A stretch of 64,000 nt of DNA, from NCBI RefSeq assembly GCF_003597395.2, contig NC_133771.1:62091080-62155079 (forward strand), read 5' to 3'. The position numbers and the translations under genes were made by a program. This DNA comes from Chelonoidis abingdonii. Taxonomy: Eukaryota > Chordata > Testudines > Testudinidae. Position 1 is the stretch's first letter, and each line of letters begins with the position of its first letter. Below are positions 23,392 to 33,389 of this stretch, piece by piece. Under the pieces are notes generated by a model, which made no database searches, was not told where the DNA came from, and saw nothing but the letters and a program-made list of their open reading frames with translations.

Positions 23392-24080
23392 CCATACTAG
23401 ATGCAGCCAAAATCATCTGGCAAATACTGGCCATGATAACATCCACATGCAAAAGGGCAGACAAAAAATATTTGTCACCTCTAAAGACATGGACTTCTTT
23501 TTCCCTTCCATCAGCAAACTCCCTTGTAGTAGAGGCTATAAATGAACGTAGCAGACTACTAAACCAACACCTTATGACAAAGTTTGGAAAAGACTGGACT
23601 TATTTGACAGGCAGTTGTACTCCTCAACAACCCTGTAGTTCAGGACTGCAAATTATCAGGCCTTGATGGTGAAATAGAATCACATCAATTATGGGAAACT
23701 CATTTCCTTTATTGATCATCTCCCAAATGGTCAAAGAGAGCAGTTCCAAGCTATAATTGCCAAGGGCCAGCTTCTGCATTAAATACCGTGGATACAACTG
23801 CCTGCTCCATATCAGTGCTGGCAGTAACAATGAGATCGTCATGGCTTTACAGTGGAGGACCTTCCATTTGAGGGATCTAAACTCTTTGTGGAGAAGAGAC
23901 GCTTCAGTCCACACACAGAAGGACTCGAGCCACATTTCAATCTGTAGGGATCTAAGTACACAGAAAAGAAAGTACAGCAAAGTGCAGACATCACAAAAAC
24001 CCTAACCAGCCCAGTTCCCACCACCCCAGCGACACTATGAACCCCAGCGGAAAAGACAAGAGATACCAAAACAAAAGTTG
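23392..24080 (+). pseudogene. DIRS copy 1 gag C-terminal half
   Basis: Encodes IWQILAMITSTCKRADKKYL then WTSFSLPSANSLVVEAINER, which match the DIRS gag pattern (TCKRADKKYYVP...FLFSHP.PNSLVVDAxxxR), followed in other frames by QASLDAAD-like and VHTQKDSSHIS remnants. Several frameshifts. Confidence 0.7.
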
Positions 24081-24299
24081 ACAGCCCCCCCAAACTTCAA
24101 TTGTACAGCCCTCAACGTGGAAACATCAATTTGGAGACACTGGTCGAGGCCCTAAACTATCATTCTCACTATCAGTTGCTGCAAAACTCAAAGTACATCT
24201 CTTCGGACGCCCCCGTGTTCTTTTTCAACAAAACTGGGAAAAGATAACATCAGACAAGTAGGTAGAGAGATTATCTTCAATGGTTATTCAGTCCACTTT

Positions 24300-24831
24300 A
24301 CTCCTTATTCACTCATCCTACAACAAAAAGATTCCTCAAGTGTCTGGGTAACTTCTTCCCACAACTCGGATGTCTTACACCAACATGTAGCCTTAATGTG
24401 ATCCTTGAGTGCCTTAACAAGCCTCCTTTTGAACGCACAGTCACATGCTCACTTATACATCTATCTATGAAGACAATGTTCCTAATAGCCATCACCTTGT
24501 CTTAGCTAACTGGGGAATGGCACACCCACCCTTCACCAAAAAAAAAAAAAAAAAATTAGCTATAAGATGACACTGAGACCACACCCAAAGTTCCTCCCAA
24601 AGTTTCTCTGCCTTCCATATCAACAGACTTATTCACATCTCAACTTTCTTGCCAAGGCCACACCGTGACAAGAGAGAAGCAACATTACATACACTCTGTC
24701 AGGAGAGCTTTGGTGTTCTGTTTGGACAGAACAAAAAACTCAGAAAATCTCTTAAACTGTTCATTTTGTTTGCAGAGAGGTCTGAAGGATCCTCAGTCTC
24801 AAATCAAAGGCTCTCTAGATGGATATTGAAC
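24300..24831 (+). pseudogene. DIRS copy 1 tyrosine recombinase, first part
   Basis: Reads FTHPTTKRFLKCLGNFFPQ, LTPTCSLNVILECLNKPPFE, SMKTMFLIAIT, and near 24650 LPRPHRDKREATLHTL, LFAERSEGSSVSNQRLSRWI. These are the standard order of the DIRS YR. A poly-A insertion at 24538-24555 and frame changes break it, and it is interrupted at 24831 by an inverted LTR. Confidence 0.72.
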
Positions 24832-24835
24832 TGCA

Positions 24836-25636
24836 TATGACAAAGTTCCTCCTCTGCCTTGGTGGGTCCTGCGCTTATTGGCAGATTTGCTCACATCAAA
24901 GATTCACAGCAGCCCTCAGTTTGGTCACTTTTGCTAGTGGCCCAAACTGCCATTCACTCAGTTAACTTCATCACTGGCGAGCATGAGGAAAGGGGAGGAG
25001 AACAATCCCTGCAGTCTCTGCATACCCACATAGTGAGTCGAGGGAGAGGCCACGGACTTTCCCCTCTGGTGGGACCCACAGTCCAGGTCAACTCCTCTTG
25101 TGTCAAATAGGGAGTTGAGCGCGGGCCCGGGTTCCCCCCTACTCCAGGTTCCAGCCCAGGGCCCTGTGGATTACAGCTGTCTACAGCGTCTCCTGTAACA
25201 GCTGCATGATAGCTACAACTCCCTGGGCTACTTCTCCATGGCCTTTTCCCAACACCTTCTTTATCTTCACCGCAGGACCTTCTTCCTGATGCCTGATAAT
25301 GCTTGTACTCCTCAGTCCTCCAGCAGTACGCCTTCCCACTCTCAGCACTTTGCGCGCCTCTTGCTCCCAGCTCCTCCCATGCCCCTCACTAACTGAAGTG
25401 AGGTCCTTTTTAAACCAGGTGCCTGATTAGTCTACCTGTCTTAATTGAGTCTAGTAGCTTCTTAATTGGCTCCAGGTGCACTAATTAGCCTGCCTACCTT
25501 AACTGTTTCCAGCAACTTACTGATTGTTCTGGAACAGCCTATTATCTTACTCAGGGGAAAGGGACCTGCTTAATCTGGGGCTAATGTATCTACCTTCTAT
25601 CACTCTCCTGTAGCCATCTGGCCTGACCCTGTCCCA
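24836..25636 (-). mobile_element. Second solo LTR of the same family, opposite orientation
   Basis: Reverse complement of the 22736 LTR (shared blocks GTTCCTCCTCTGCCTTGGTGG, GGAGTTG, TACAACTCCCTGGGCTACTTC, GGTCCTTTTTAAACCAGGTG), with about 150 bp of extra internal sequence (801 bp in all). TGCA occurs at 24832-24835 and at 25637-25640, giving a 4-bp duplication. DIRS YR coding resumes exactly: ...RWILNC before, then TYCNYT after. Confidence 0.87.
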
Positions 25637-25640
25637 TGCA

Positions 25641-25960
25641 TTACCTATTGCAATTATACCTTCAATCTTCAACCTCCATCTGCAGTTTGAACTCATTCCA
25701 CAAGATCCGTTTCCTTTCCTGTAGCCTTCATGAAAAACCTTCACATCACAGAAATATGCAGAGCAGCAACTTGGGCATCTGCTCATACTTTTGTAGAACA
25801 TTATGCGATCACCTACAAGTTGACATCAGATTCTGTATTTGGATCCATGTTTTATATCATCAGTACTAGACTCTACTTTGAGGCCCCAACCCTCTATTGG
25901 GGTACTGCTGTAGAGTCATCTACAGTGGAGCACCTGGAGGGACATTACTCAAAGAAGAGG
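25641..25960 (+). pseudogene. DIRS copy 1 tyrosine recombinase, C-terminal part
   Basis: An open stretch reads KNLHITEICRAATWASAHTF then VEHYAITYKL, the conserved end of DIRS recombinases that contains the nucleophilic Tyr (in the HTFxxHY context). The His-x-x-Arg part that should precede it is not recognisable here. Confidence 0.7.
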
Positions 25961-26614
25961 TTACTTACGTTGTGCAGTAACTGTGGTTCTTCAAGATGCA
26001 TGTCCCTATGCATGCTTCATTTCTCACCTTCTTCCCACAACTCAACACTATCTACTTTAGAGCTCTTATTAAGGACTCTGTGAAGAGAAGGAACTGAAGA
26101 TGACATTTCACCTGTTCAGCACTAGATAACCTCAAGGCAAGGCATGAGAGAGAGACAGCACATGTGCTACCTAAAATCTCTGAGCTGAGGCATAGGGACT
26201 CAGATACGCCTATAGTGGAGCATCATAGTGGGACATCTCTAGAAAAACTAGAGTTACTGCACAAGGTGAGTAACCCCTTCTTCCCCTCTCCTGTCCAGCT
26301 CTCCCTGCTATCTCCTATCTCAAACACTATGGGCAACACTAACATCCTACCTGTTGCTCAATCCCATAGCCTGGGTGTCATCTTTGACTCTGACCTAGAC
26401 CTAGAGCTACCCAGGCTATCTCTAAATCTTGCTGATACTTTCGGCATAACCACTGTAAAATGCAGCCTTTCCTATTATTCCTCAGGTCTGAAACTTTTAT
26501 CCAAGCTATTACCTCATGTCTTAATTACTGCAATTTTTTCTCTGGCCTTGACAAATGCAGTCTTGTCCCATTTATATCCATTCAAATGCTGTTGGAAAGG
26601 CCATTGTCCTAGCC

Positions 26615-26993
26615 CAGCGGTTCTCAAACTTCATTGCACCGCCACTCCCTTCTGACAACAAAAATTACTACGTTACCCCAGGAGGGGGTACCGAAGCCTG
26701 AGCCCACCCAACTGTGTGTGTGTGTGGGGGGGGGGTGTCAAAGCCCAAGTCCCACTGCCCTGGGTGGGTGAGCTGACCAAAGCTGAAGCCCAAGGGCTTT
26801 AGCCCTGGGCAGGGGGCCTGTAACCTGAGCCCAGTCGCCCAGGACTTACGATCTCAGGCTTCACCTTTGGCTCCAGATGGTGGGGATTGAGTGTTGGCAC
26901 TGGGACCCAGCAGGTCTAATGCCAGCCCTGGCAACCTGTTAAAACAGGGCCATGACCCCTTTGGGGTCCTGACCCTTAGTTTGAGAATCATTG
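26615..26993. mobile_element. hAT MITE A
   Basis: CAGCGGTTCTCAAAC at the left and GTTTGAGAATCATTG at the right form terminal inverted repeats of the hAT type. Flanked by 8-bp duplications TCCTAGCC (26607-26614) and TTCTAGCC (26994-27001). Non-coding. Confidence 0.88.
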
Positions 26994-27001
26994 TTCTAGC
27001 C

Positions 27002-27224
27002 CAGTGATTCTCAAACTTTTGTACTGGTGACCCCTTTTACACAGCAAGTCTCTGAGTGTGACCCCCTGCTCTTATAAGTGAAAAACACTTTTCAGTATAT
27101 TTAACACCATTATAAATGCTGCAGACAAAGGAAGGTTTGGGATGGAGGCTGACATCTCGCAACCCCCTACATAATAACCTCATGACCCCCTGAGGGGTCC
27201 CGACCCCCAGTTTGAGAACCCCTG
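27002..27224. mobile_element. hAT MITE B
   Basis: Inverted termini CAGTGATTCTCAAAC and GTTTGAGAACCCCTG; flanks TTCTAGCC (26994-27001, shared with MITE A) and TCCTAGCC (27225-27232). The internal CGCAACCCCC...ACCTCATGACCCCC differs from MITE A, so it is a distinct insertion. Confidence 0.88.
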
Positions 27225-27790
27225 TCCTAGCCCATTGCTTTGGCTATGTCACCCCTCTCTTTTCATCCCTCCATCAGCTTCCTCCTCTATTGCAGCACAT
27301 ATAAGCCACTTGTCTTCACTCTGAAGGCCCCTCCCAGTCTGTCCCCACCCTATCTATCACATCTCATTCACTGTTAAGAGGTTGATGTCCACCTCCAGTC
27401 AGCCAATAATGCCAGTCTCTATCGCCCACTTGTTAAATTTTCAAACAAGCACCTTTGTGCTTTATGCTGCCCCTCATGCTTAGGAGGAGCTCCCCATAAA
27501 CATCTGTAAAGCTAACTCATCCTCATTCAAGCCTTCTTTAAAACTACAAAAAAATTAACAGGCTGTTGGTGTGCTGAGACTTCTGCCTATCGTGCTGGTC
27601 AGTATTGTTTCCTTGTACACCCCTGTTGGCCTGTCTTCTGTCTCTTTTCTTATACTTACATTATAAGCTCTCTGGGACAGGGACCATCTTTTTTTGTTCT
27701 GTGTTTGTACAGCACTTAGGTCAGTGGGGTTCTGGTCCAAGTCCAGGATTCATAGGTAATGTGGTAATACAAATATATAATAATAGTATA

Positions 27791-28852
27791 TCGGAGGTAT
27801 TGAGTTTCCTTGGTAGGGATCCAGATTATCAAAGGAGAACTTGAGGTAATATGCTTTTTTTACCCAATCAGCAGTGTCCTAATGATTATGCTGGAATTAT
27901 TTCTCATTTTATGTTAGTATTAACTGAAATATGTAAACATTTTTAACTTTAAATTCTGTATATGAATAGAGTCCCCTTAAAGTCCAATTATTTCTTAACT
28001 GAAAATAGATCCTTCTCTAAATGTAAGAGTCAATGATCCATGCAGTTTTGGGGGAGAATGGGACAATCAATACTTCGTTTAAATGGCATGTATATCTATT
28101 TTAAATAGTGTAGCCTTAAAAGAAAGTCCTAATGTAAAATAAAATATTATAATTAAATGTAGTGAGAGTAAATTGCACATTTTTAGTAAAATAATCTTGA
28201 AATGAGAAGCCATTATTTTTACAATATTGTGCAAAGTAGCCCTTAAAAGAATAGCCTATCTGAAAACATTGTAAACTGGGGCTTTTTTTGCATTAAGGAT
28301 TTTTTGTGCTAGTGTAGCTCCACCAGTATAGATGAGCTTCACCTTTGTAAAGTAGGGCTTGCACAGAAACAACTTATACCAATGCATAACATCTACACTG
28401 GGTTTGTACCAGTGGAAAAACTCCCTATTAAGACAACCCTTGGTATTTCACAATTGTTCCAAGTAAGTGCTCCCATCAGTAGATTTCCTGTGGAAATCAC
28501 CACATTCTTGGTTGGCCTTGCCTTTCCTCATTTCTGAGGGTGCATTGGCTCTGAGCTTTTCATGGTAAAGCAAAAGCTGTAGGAGTCATGTACTACTTCC
28601 TTTTCTTTATTCCTGGCAGAGTTTGCATTGCCAGAGACTGGGTTCTTCTGGTGTGTAGCGAAATTAGCAAGGTGTTTTTCAAGACAAGGTCGCCTGCTAG
28701 GAAATAATATTAAAAGTACAGATTTCATTGAGGCATACCCCAGTTCCATTTATAAAATGGGAATCTGCAAATGGTGACTGATTTCTAAAACAAAAACTTC
28801 AACGTTTTTCTTTTAGTGTGTTTTTTTTATCCTTTATTTAGAAGATCATTAG
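27791..28852. other. Intron sequence, possible old MITE at 28305-28430
   Basis: Mostly AT-rich unassigned intron. Between about 28305 and 28430, GTGTAGCTCCACCAGTATAG and ACATCTACACTGGG...ACCAGTGG could be mirrored arms of a degraded foldback repeat; weak. Confidence 0.35.
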
Positions 28853-29491
28853 TAGGGCCCTACCAAATTCATGGCCATGAAAAATGCATTATGGACCGTG
28901 AAATCTGGTCTCTCCCTATGAAATCTGGTTTTTTGTGTGCTTTTGACCTATACTATACAGATTTCATGGGAGAGACCTGTGTTTCTGAACCTGGGGATCA
29001 AGGCCCAAAAGGGAGTTGCAGGGGTGTCATAGTATTATTTTAGGGGGGCTGCGGTATTGCCACCCTTACTTCTGCACTGTCTTCAGAGCTGGGTGACTGA
29101 AGAGCAATGTCTGTTGGCTAGGCACCCAGCTCTGAAGGCAGCACCTCACTAGCAGCAGCGCCGAAGTAAGGGTGGCCATGCCATGCTATCCTTCTGTGCT
29201 GCTGCTGGTGGTGGTGGCTCTGGCTTGAGAGCTGGGCTTCCAGCCAGCAGCCGCCACTCTCCAGCTGCCCAGCTCTGAAGGCAGCTCTGCCGCCAGCAGC
29301 ACTACAGAAGTAAGGGTAGCAGTACCATCATCGTCTGTGTCCTCTTCCCCTTTTGGGTCAGAATCCCTACAATTAGAACACTGTGAAATTTCAGATTGAA
29401 ATAGCTGAAATCATAATTATGAAATTTAAAAAATCCTATGATTATGAAATTGACCAAAATGGACCATGAATTTGAATTTGTTAGGGCTCTG
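28853..29491. mobile_element. hAT-type MITE, 639 bp, perfect 8-bp duplication
   Basis: It starts TAGGGCCCTACCAAATTCA and ends GAATTTGTTAGGGCTCTG, nearly perfect inverted termini. ATCATTAG flanks it exactly at 28845-28852 and 29492-29499. The interior contains mirrored CCACCCTTACTTCTGC / GAAGTAAGGGTGGC blocks and GC-rich CAGCTCTGAAGGCAGC repeats. Confidence 0.92.
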
Positions 29492-29585
29492 ATCATTAGC
29501 TATTCCTCTGTGTAGTTGGAACTTAATTGGGTATTATGTCTTTTGGTTACAGCTAGTTTTACTTCACTAGCAAAGTTGTCATATG

Positions 29586-29633
29586 TTTATCATGCCAGTC
29601 AGCCATGCAGATATGGCTGAATGGCATGATAAA
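29586..29633. repeat. Isolated 21-bp-arm inverted repeat (hairpin)
   Basis: Left arm 29586-29606 and right arm 29613-29633 pair with one mismatch around a 6-base spacer. Arm core: TTTATCATGCCA...CAGCCAT. No terminal repeats or duplications of a known element surround it. Confidence 0.7.
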
Positions 29634-29689
29634 TCAGACAAACATAATATTAACAATAACAATAAAAAAGAGACATAAACAAATAGTCA

Positions 29690-31690
29690 AAAAAGGAAGG
29701 TGGAGATGGAGAAGAAGAAAGGGAAAAAGCTGATAACTCACAGTATGCCAGACTTTCATTCCACCTGATCTATCTCAGCATTCTTTATCCAAATGTATCA
29801 AGAAATGGAGTCCAGATGTCTTCAAATTCATATAATGCTCTCCATGTCTATAAGCGCTTTTTTCTTTCACTGCCACTCATACAGGTCAAATGGCATTGCT
29901 ATATTCTGGGTATAACCCTACTTCTCCATTTTTGTAAATCATGCAGTTGGTACTCATAATAGTCCTCAAGAACCCAAGTTTTTGTGATGGAGTTACTCCC
30001 AGTGTAGTAGGTACAGAACCTGCGATATAACTTTCAGCTAAGATTTGGCGAAACCAAGCACTGTTTTCACTCTTGTGTTCACCTCTTTCCATGGCTGCCT
30101 GACAGTTGGACCAGTCCTCATAGCATAGGTATCAGAGTTCTTTTTCTTTATTACAGTGCCAGCAAACATCAGAGGACAAGACCCTATCTTGCTCAACCTT
30201 TGTGGCATTGAGTAATATTTGAATAGAATCTTCTTTGCTGTATTGGGTGTAGTCTGAGATCACACAGAAGCATTTTTAACATGTAAGTCTGCCACTGGGA
30301 TTCTTTTATGGGCTGGTATAATTCCCCTTCCTATGCTTTCAAAAGCACTCCAGACCACTAGATTTTTTCTTTGATAATAAAGCATGCATAGTGAACATAA
30401 GCTTGGGAAATTATGAACCATTCCAAGGTCCCCAGTAGACTGGGGCCCGTGACAGTCCTAGGGCATCCAGACCAAATTGATTCATTAACACGTGTGTTAG
30501 TTGTAAGGATGGCCACTCTACTAAGGGTGACAGGTCATATGGTTTCTTTAGTGTTTAAAAGAGAGAGGAAGAAGCTTTTACCTTTGACTAATTGGGAAAT
30601 CTGTTTCATGCCCTTGCTCAGCTAGTTCTTTGTAAGATAGTCCCCCCCCCCCACACACACACCATTTGCAAGTTTGGGTTACACTTGATAGGTATTTTGT
30701 GGTGAGGATGAAATTGGTACCTCTTAGCTAGGATTGTCCAGATCCTCCTCACAGCCACCACTGTAGGCACCTTATTTTTTTCCACTGGACAAAAAGAAGC
30801 ACCCAGGAGCTCCATGGGAGGAATTGGATGCATTAATACTCTTTCAGCTTCCTCTTGTATAAATATAAGAGTATTAGAATGCTGGAACCAATTTGACATC
30901 TGTAACATGATAAAAGCACAATAATAATTTTGTAGGTCTGGGAGCACAAACCCACCTTTTGGCTATAGGGAGCTAGAGCTAATGGGCATTGATTAGACAG
31001 AGGGATATAGATAGAGTATAGAGTAGTCTAGGCAGAATATTCATTTTTATTGTACTAAGCATTCCCTACAGGTTCAGGGAGAGTGGATTCCACCTATTTA
31101 TATAACAAGTTATTTGACAGAGTGCGGATTCTAAACTAGTGAAGATACATTTATTAATGTTTCTTGGTACTTGTATATTGAGGAACTTAATTGCATCAGT
31201 TTGCCTATGGAAAAAGCCCAACTATATGACAACAGAGAAACAGTTCTGATTTTTCCCAATTTATATTGTAACCAGATATTGCTCTGAATTTTTGAATTAA
31301 TGAAAGGGAAGTTGGAATAGTGGTTTCTGGTTTTTGATGTATGCAAAAGGGTATTGTCTCTATAGAACATCCATGTGTACTCCATGGAATCAAGTTGTAT
31401 GCCTCAGATATCTTAGTGAGCCTGTACAGCTATTGCCAGGGACTCAAGAGCCAAATAAAAAAGTTAATGGGGCCAGCAAACATAGTTTTTTTTCTAGTAC
31501 CCCGGAAGAGGCTGAGGTCGTCACATTGTTGGTTGTGATATGGGGGACTAGGTAAGAATATAACAGTTGGATCCAGGAACTAAATATAGGTTCCAATCCA
31601 AATTTGTCTACAGTGTAAAACATATATCTCCAGCCCATTCCTGTCAAAAGTCTTTTCTGCATCTAAAGCTAATACATTGATTTCTCTGTG
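29690..31690 (-). mobile_element. L1-type LINE ORF2 fragment, antisense
   Basis: On the minus strand, from 31690 downward: LxMQKRLLTGMGWRYMF with the VDKFGLEPIFSSWIQLLYS segment (L1: LDAEKAFDxVEWxYLFxxLxKFG...FIxWIxxLYS), then LIQKFRAISGYNINWEKSE (L1: xFGxxSGYKINxxKSE), and near 30900 MLPDLQNYYCAFIMLQMSNW. This is the L1/Tx1-like RT order. Frames are broken. Truncated at its 5' side just before SENP6 exon 31723. Confidence 0.75.
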
Positions 31691-31722
31691 TTAATTTATT
31701 TGATTTTTTTTTCCCCCTATAG

Positions 31723-31868
31723 AAAGTATAATGGAGAACACAGAAGAGTCAGGATCAGAATCGGAATCTGAAATTAAGAGGAAGGTACAACAGAAACGTC
31801 ACTGCAGTTCATGTCAATCTGATTTGCCTCTGTCTCCTGCTACAAAAAACTGTTTAACCCACTTAGAG
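31723..31868 (+). CDS. SENP6: SENP6 exon with acidic run and basic NLS-like stretch
   Basis: A 146-nt exon after a TTTTTTTTTCCCCCTATAG acceptor and before GTGGGT. The first two bases complete a Glu codon and the exon ends in phase 0. It encodes [19 protein letters not shown], then KVQQKRHC and a Ser/Pro/Leu-rich part ending CLTHLE. Human SENP6 has [12 protein letters not shown] followed by LSPASKKCLTHLE. The Glu/Ser run followed by a KRK...QQKR cluster looks like a nuclear-localisation or acidic/basic interaction patch (inference). A truncated antisense LINE ends only about 30 bp upstream of its acceptor. Confidence 0.93.
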
Positions 31869-32086
31869 GTGGGTTAGATACTAAATGCCTGGTTCTATTT
31901 TAACTTCAGAAACAAGTAGCATTAGTAAGACACGGCTCAAGTTTCAGAGTGGAAATAGTTACAGTTTTAAAAATGTTTGTAACTGGGAAGGGAACGTTTT
32001 GGTAATTTTAAATATGTCTATCTACCACTCTGACACATCCAAATTGTAAAGGGTCAATATTGGTACTGTGTATACCTTTATAATAT
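31869..32086. other. Short SENP6 intron stretch between exon and DIRS copy 2
   Basis: About 220 bp of ordinary AT-rich intron; nothing recognised. Confidence 0.4.
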
Positions 32087-32639
32087 TTATTTCTTCAAAT
32101 GATGATCCCCATTTTATTCTGTGGGGGGTAATATGCATGTGCCATGCATCTGGAGATTTTGGAAGTAGTAGTATACATTGGTCTGTGAATGCACCTTGGA
32201 TATGCGCATGCACCCTTGATTTCATCTGAGGTGATAAAGGGCAGGGCAGACTGTCTGTGCCCTCAGTTCCTTTTCACAGCCCCATGATCTGACTCGGAGC
32301 CTCAATTGTTTTCTCATCTCTTGGAATGTACTTTCTGAAACACAGAAAAAAGACATTTATTTTTGTATATAGTTAGTATGTCAGTCAACAGTGCTGTTCT
32401 CCAACAGTCCCACACTGTCTGGCATACTCTGGCCACCTGTTCACCCACCCCAGAAGGGGATGGAAAAGAGATGCTATGTATTGGTGAAGGGATCTGAGTT
32501 TTTCTCATCCAGCCCCCCAGTTCCCTGGTTATTCAAGCAGCAACGGAACAGGCCAGGCAACATCATCTGTGTTCTACTCCAACTGACAAGGCAGGTAGGA
32601 GATTGGACCCCATAGATTGTAATGTCTTTTCTTAAGCCA

Positions 32640-33120
32640 GCCTTCAGTTATGGCTCTCCAGTTACCATGCTTTACTAGCAAAATAGGACTTTGCTGACAA
32701 ACTTCCCCAGCAGGACCTTGCCCAATTCCATACTATCATAGAGGAAGGCAAACTGGTTGCCAGGATGACACTCTCTAGGCTGTGGTGGGTTTGGGGGACA
32801 CATCTTCACACACTGTGGCCGCAGGGATCGTCATAAGAAGAGAAACCTGGTTGCATTTGTCTGGGAGGTGAAGAATACTATTGAAGACCTCTCTTTCAAT
32901 AACTCTTTCCTCTTCAACCCAAAGACTGATGTTTACCTGCACTCCAAATGCAAGTTCTATCACCCACCCCTTGCACAACAGTTCAGAACTCCTCAATTCT
33001 TTGAACAACTCTACGAGCCTCCTTTTAAGAATCAGAAAACCCAGCAATCCCATCCACCCGGTCCATCAGAGCAGTCTTCAACACTGTGTACTCAGTCTTC
33101 GCATAAGCGATATTTCTGAG
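32640..33120 (+). pseudogene. DIRS copy 2 gag remnant
   Basis: Fragments resembling LLAKYDFADKLPQQDLAQFH, then IIEEGKLVARMTL, WLHLSGR and EVKNTIEDLSFNNSFLFNPK then TDVYLHSK match the C-terminal part of DIRS gag (RxxWLxLSGxxxEVQxxIxDLPFxGxxLFxxxTD). Frame changes occur around 32760 and 32860. Confidence 0.68.
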
Positions 33121-33389
33121 TATATTTGGAGAGCCAACAACCACCTTGCATTCCACCATACATAAACCCCCACCCCCACCCCCCGGACCATCTAGCACTC
33201 TTTCTACCAGCCTGAAGTGCGATAACGGACAAGTGGGTTCTGGATGCCATTCAACATGGCTATGTGATCAAGTTCATGATACTATTTCATTCACATCCCT
33301 GTCCTGCCTCTAGGACAACTCCCATGATAGTATCCTTGCCCTAGAGGTAGATGCCCTCCTTCAAAGGGGAGCAATAGAAACTGTTCCCA

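Larger units (their letters stand above)
22190..26274 (+). mobile_element. DIRS retrotransposon copy 1, RT/RNase H deleted, with two LTR insertions
   Basis: DIRS elements use a tyrosine recombinase (YR) instead of an integrase. This copy keeps gag (about 22480-22735 and 23392-24080) and YR (about 24300-24831 and 25641-25960), but passes from gag to YR without RT, RNase H or the methyltransferase-like part. The 3' end has the DIRS internal complementary region (CTCAAAGAAGAGGTTACTTACG near 25950) and part of the terminal repeat (CCTATAGTGGAGC near 26210). The 5' end is truncated. Two LTRs of another element interrupt gag and YR. Confidence 0.82.
26275..27790 (+). mobile_element. LINE (L2-like) C-terminus and 3' tail, split by two hAT MITEs
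   Basis: Coding remnants include VAQSHSLGVIFDSDLDLE (RT region preceding the thumb, LGVxxDxxL) then VLSHLYPFKCC. After the MITEs the sequence continues without loss (CCATTGCTTTGGCTATGTCACCCC...). The tail runs TTATAAGCTCTCTGGGACAGGGAC, TGTTTGTACAGCACTTAGG, GGGGTTCTGGTCCA, an end common to a turtle LINE family. Possibly the other half of the endonuclease fragment at 20790. Confidence 0.7.

Noticed and set aside
26164..26655. 163-codon + strand frame taken as a gene
   Set aside because: It spans the end of DIRS copy 1, part of a LINE and the start of a hAT MITE, so it is a chance frame across three elements.
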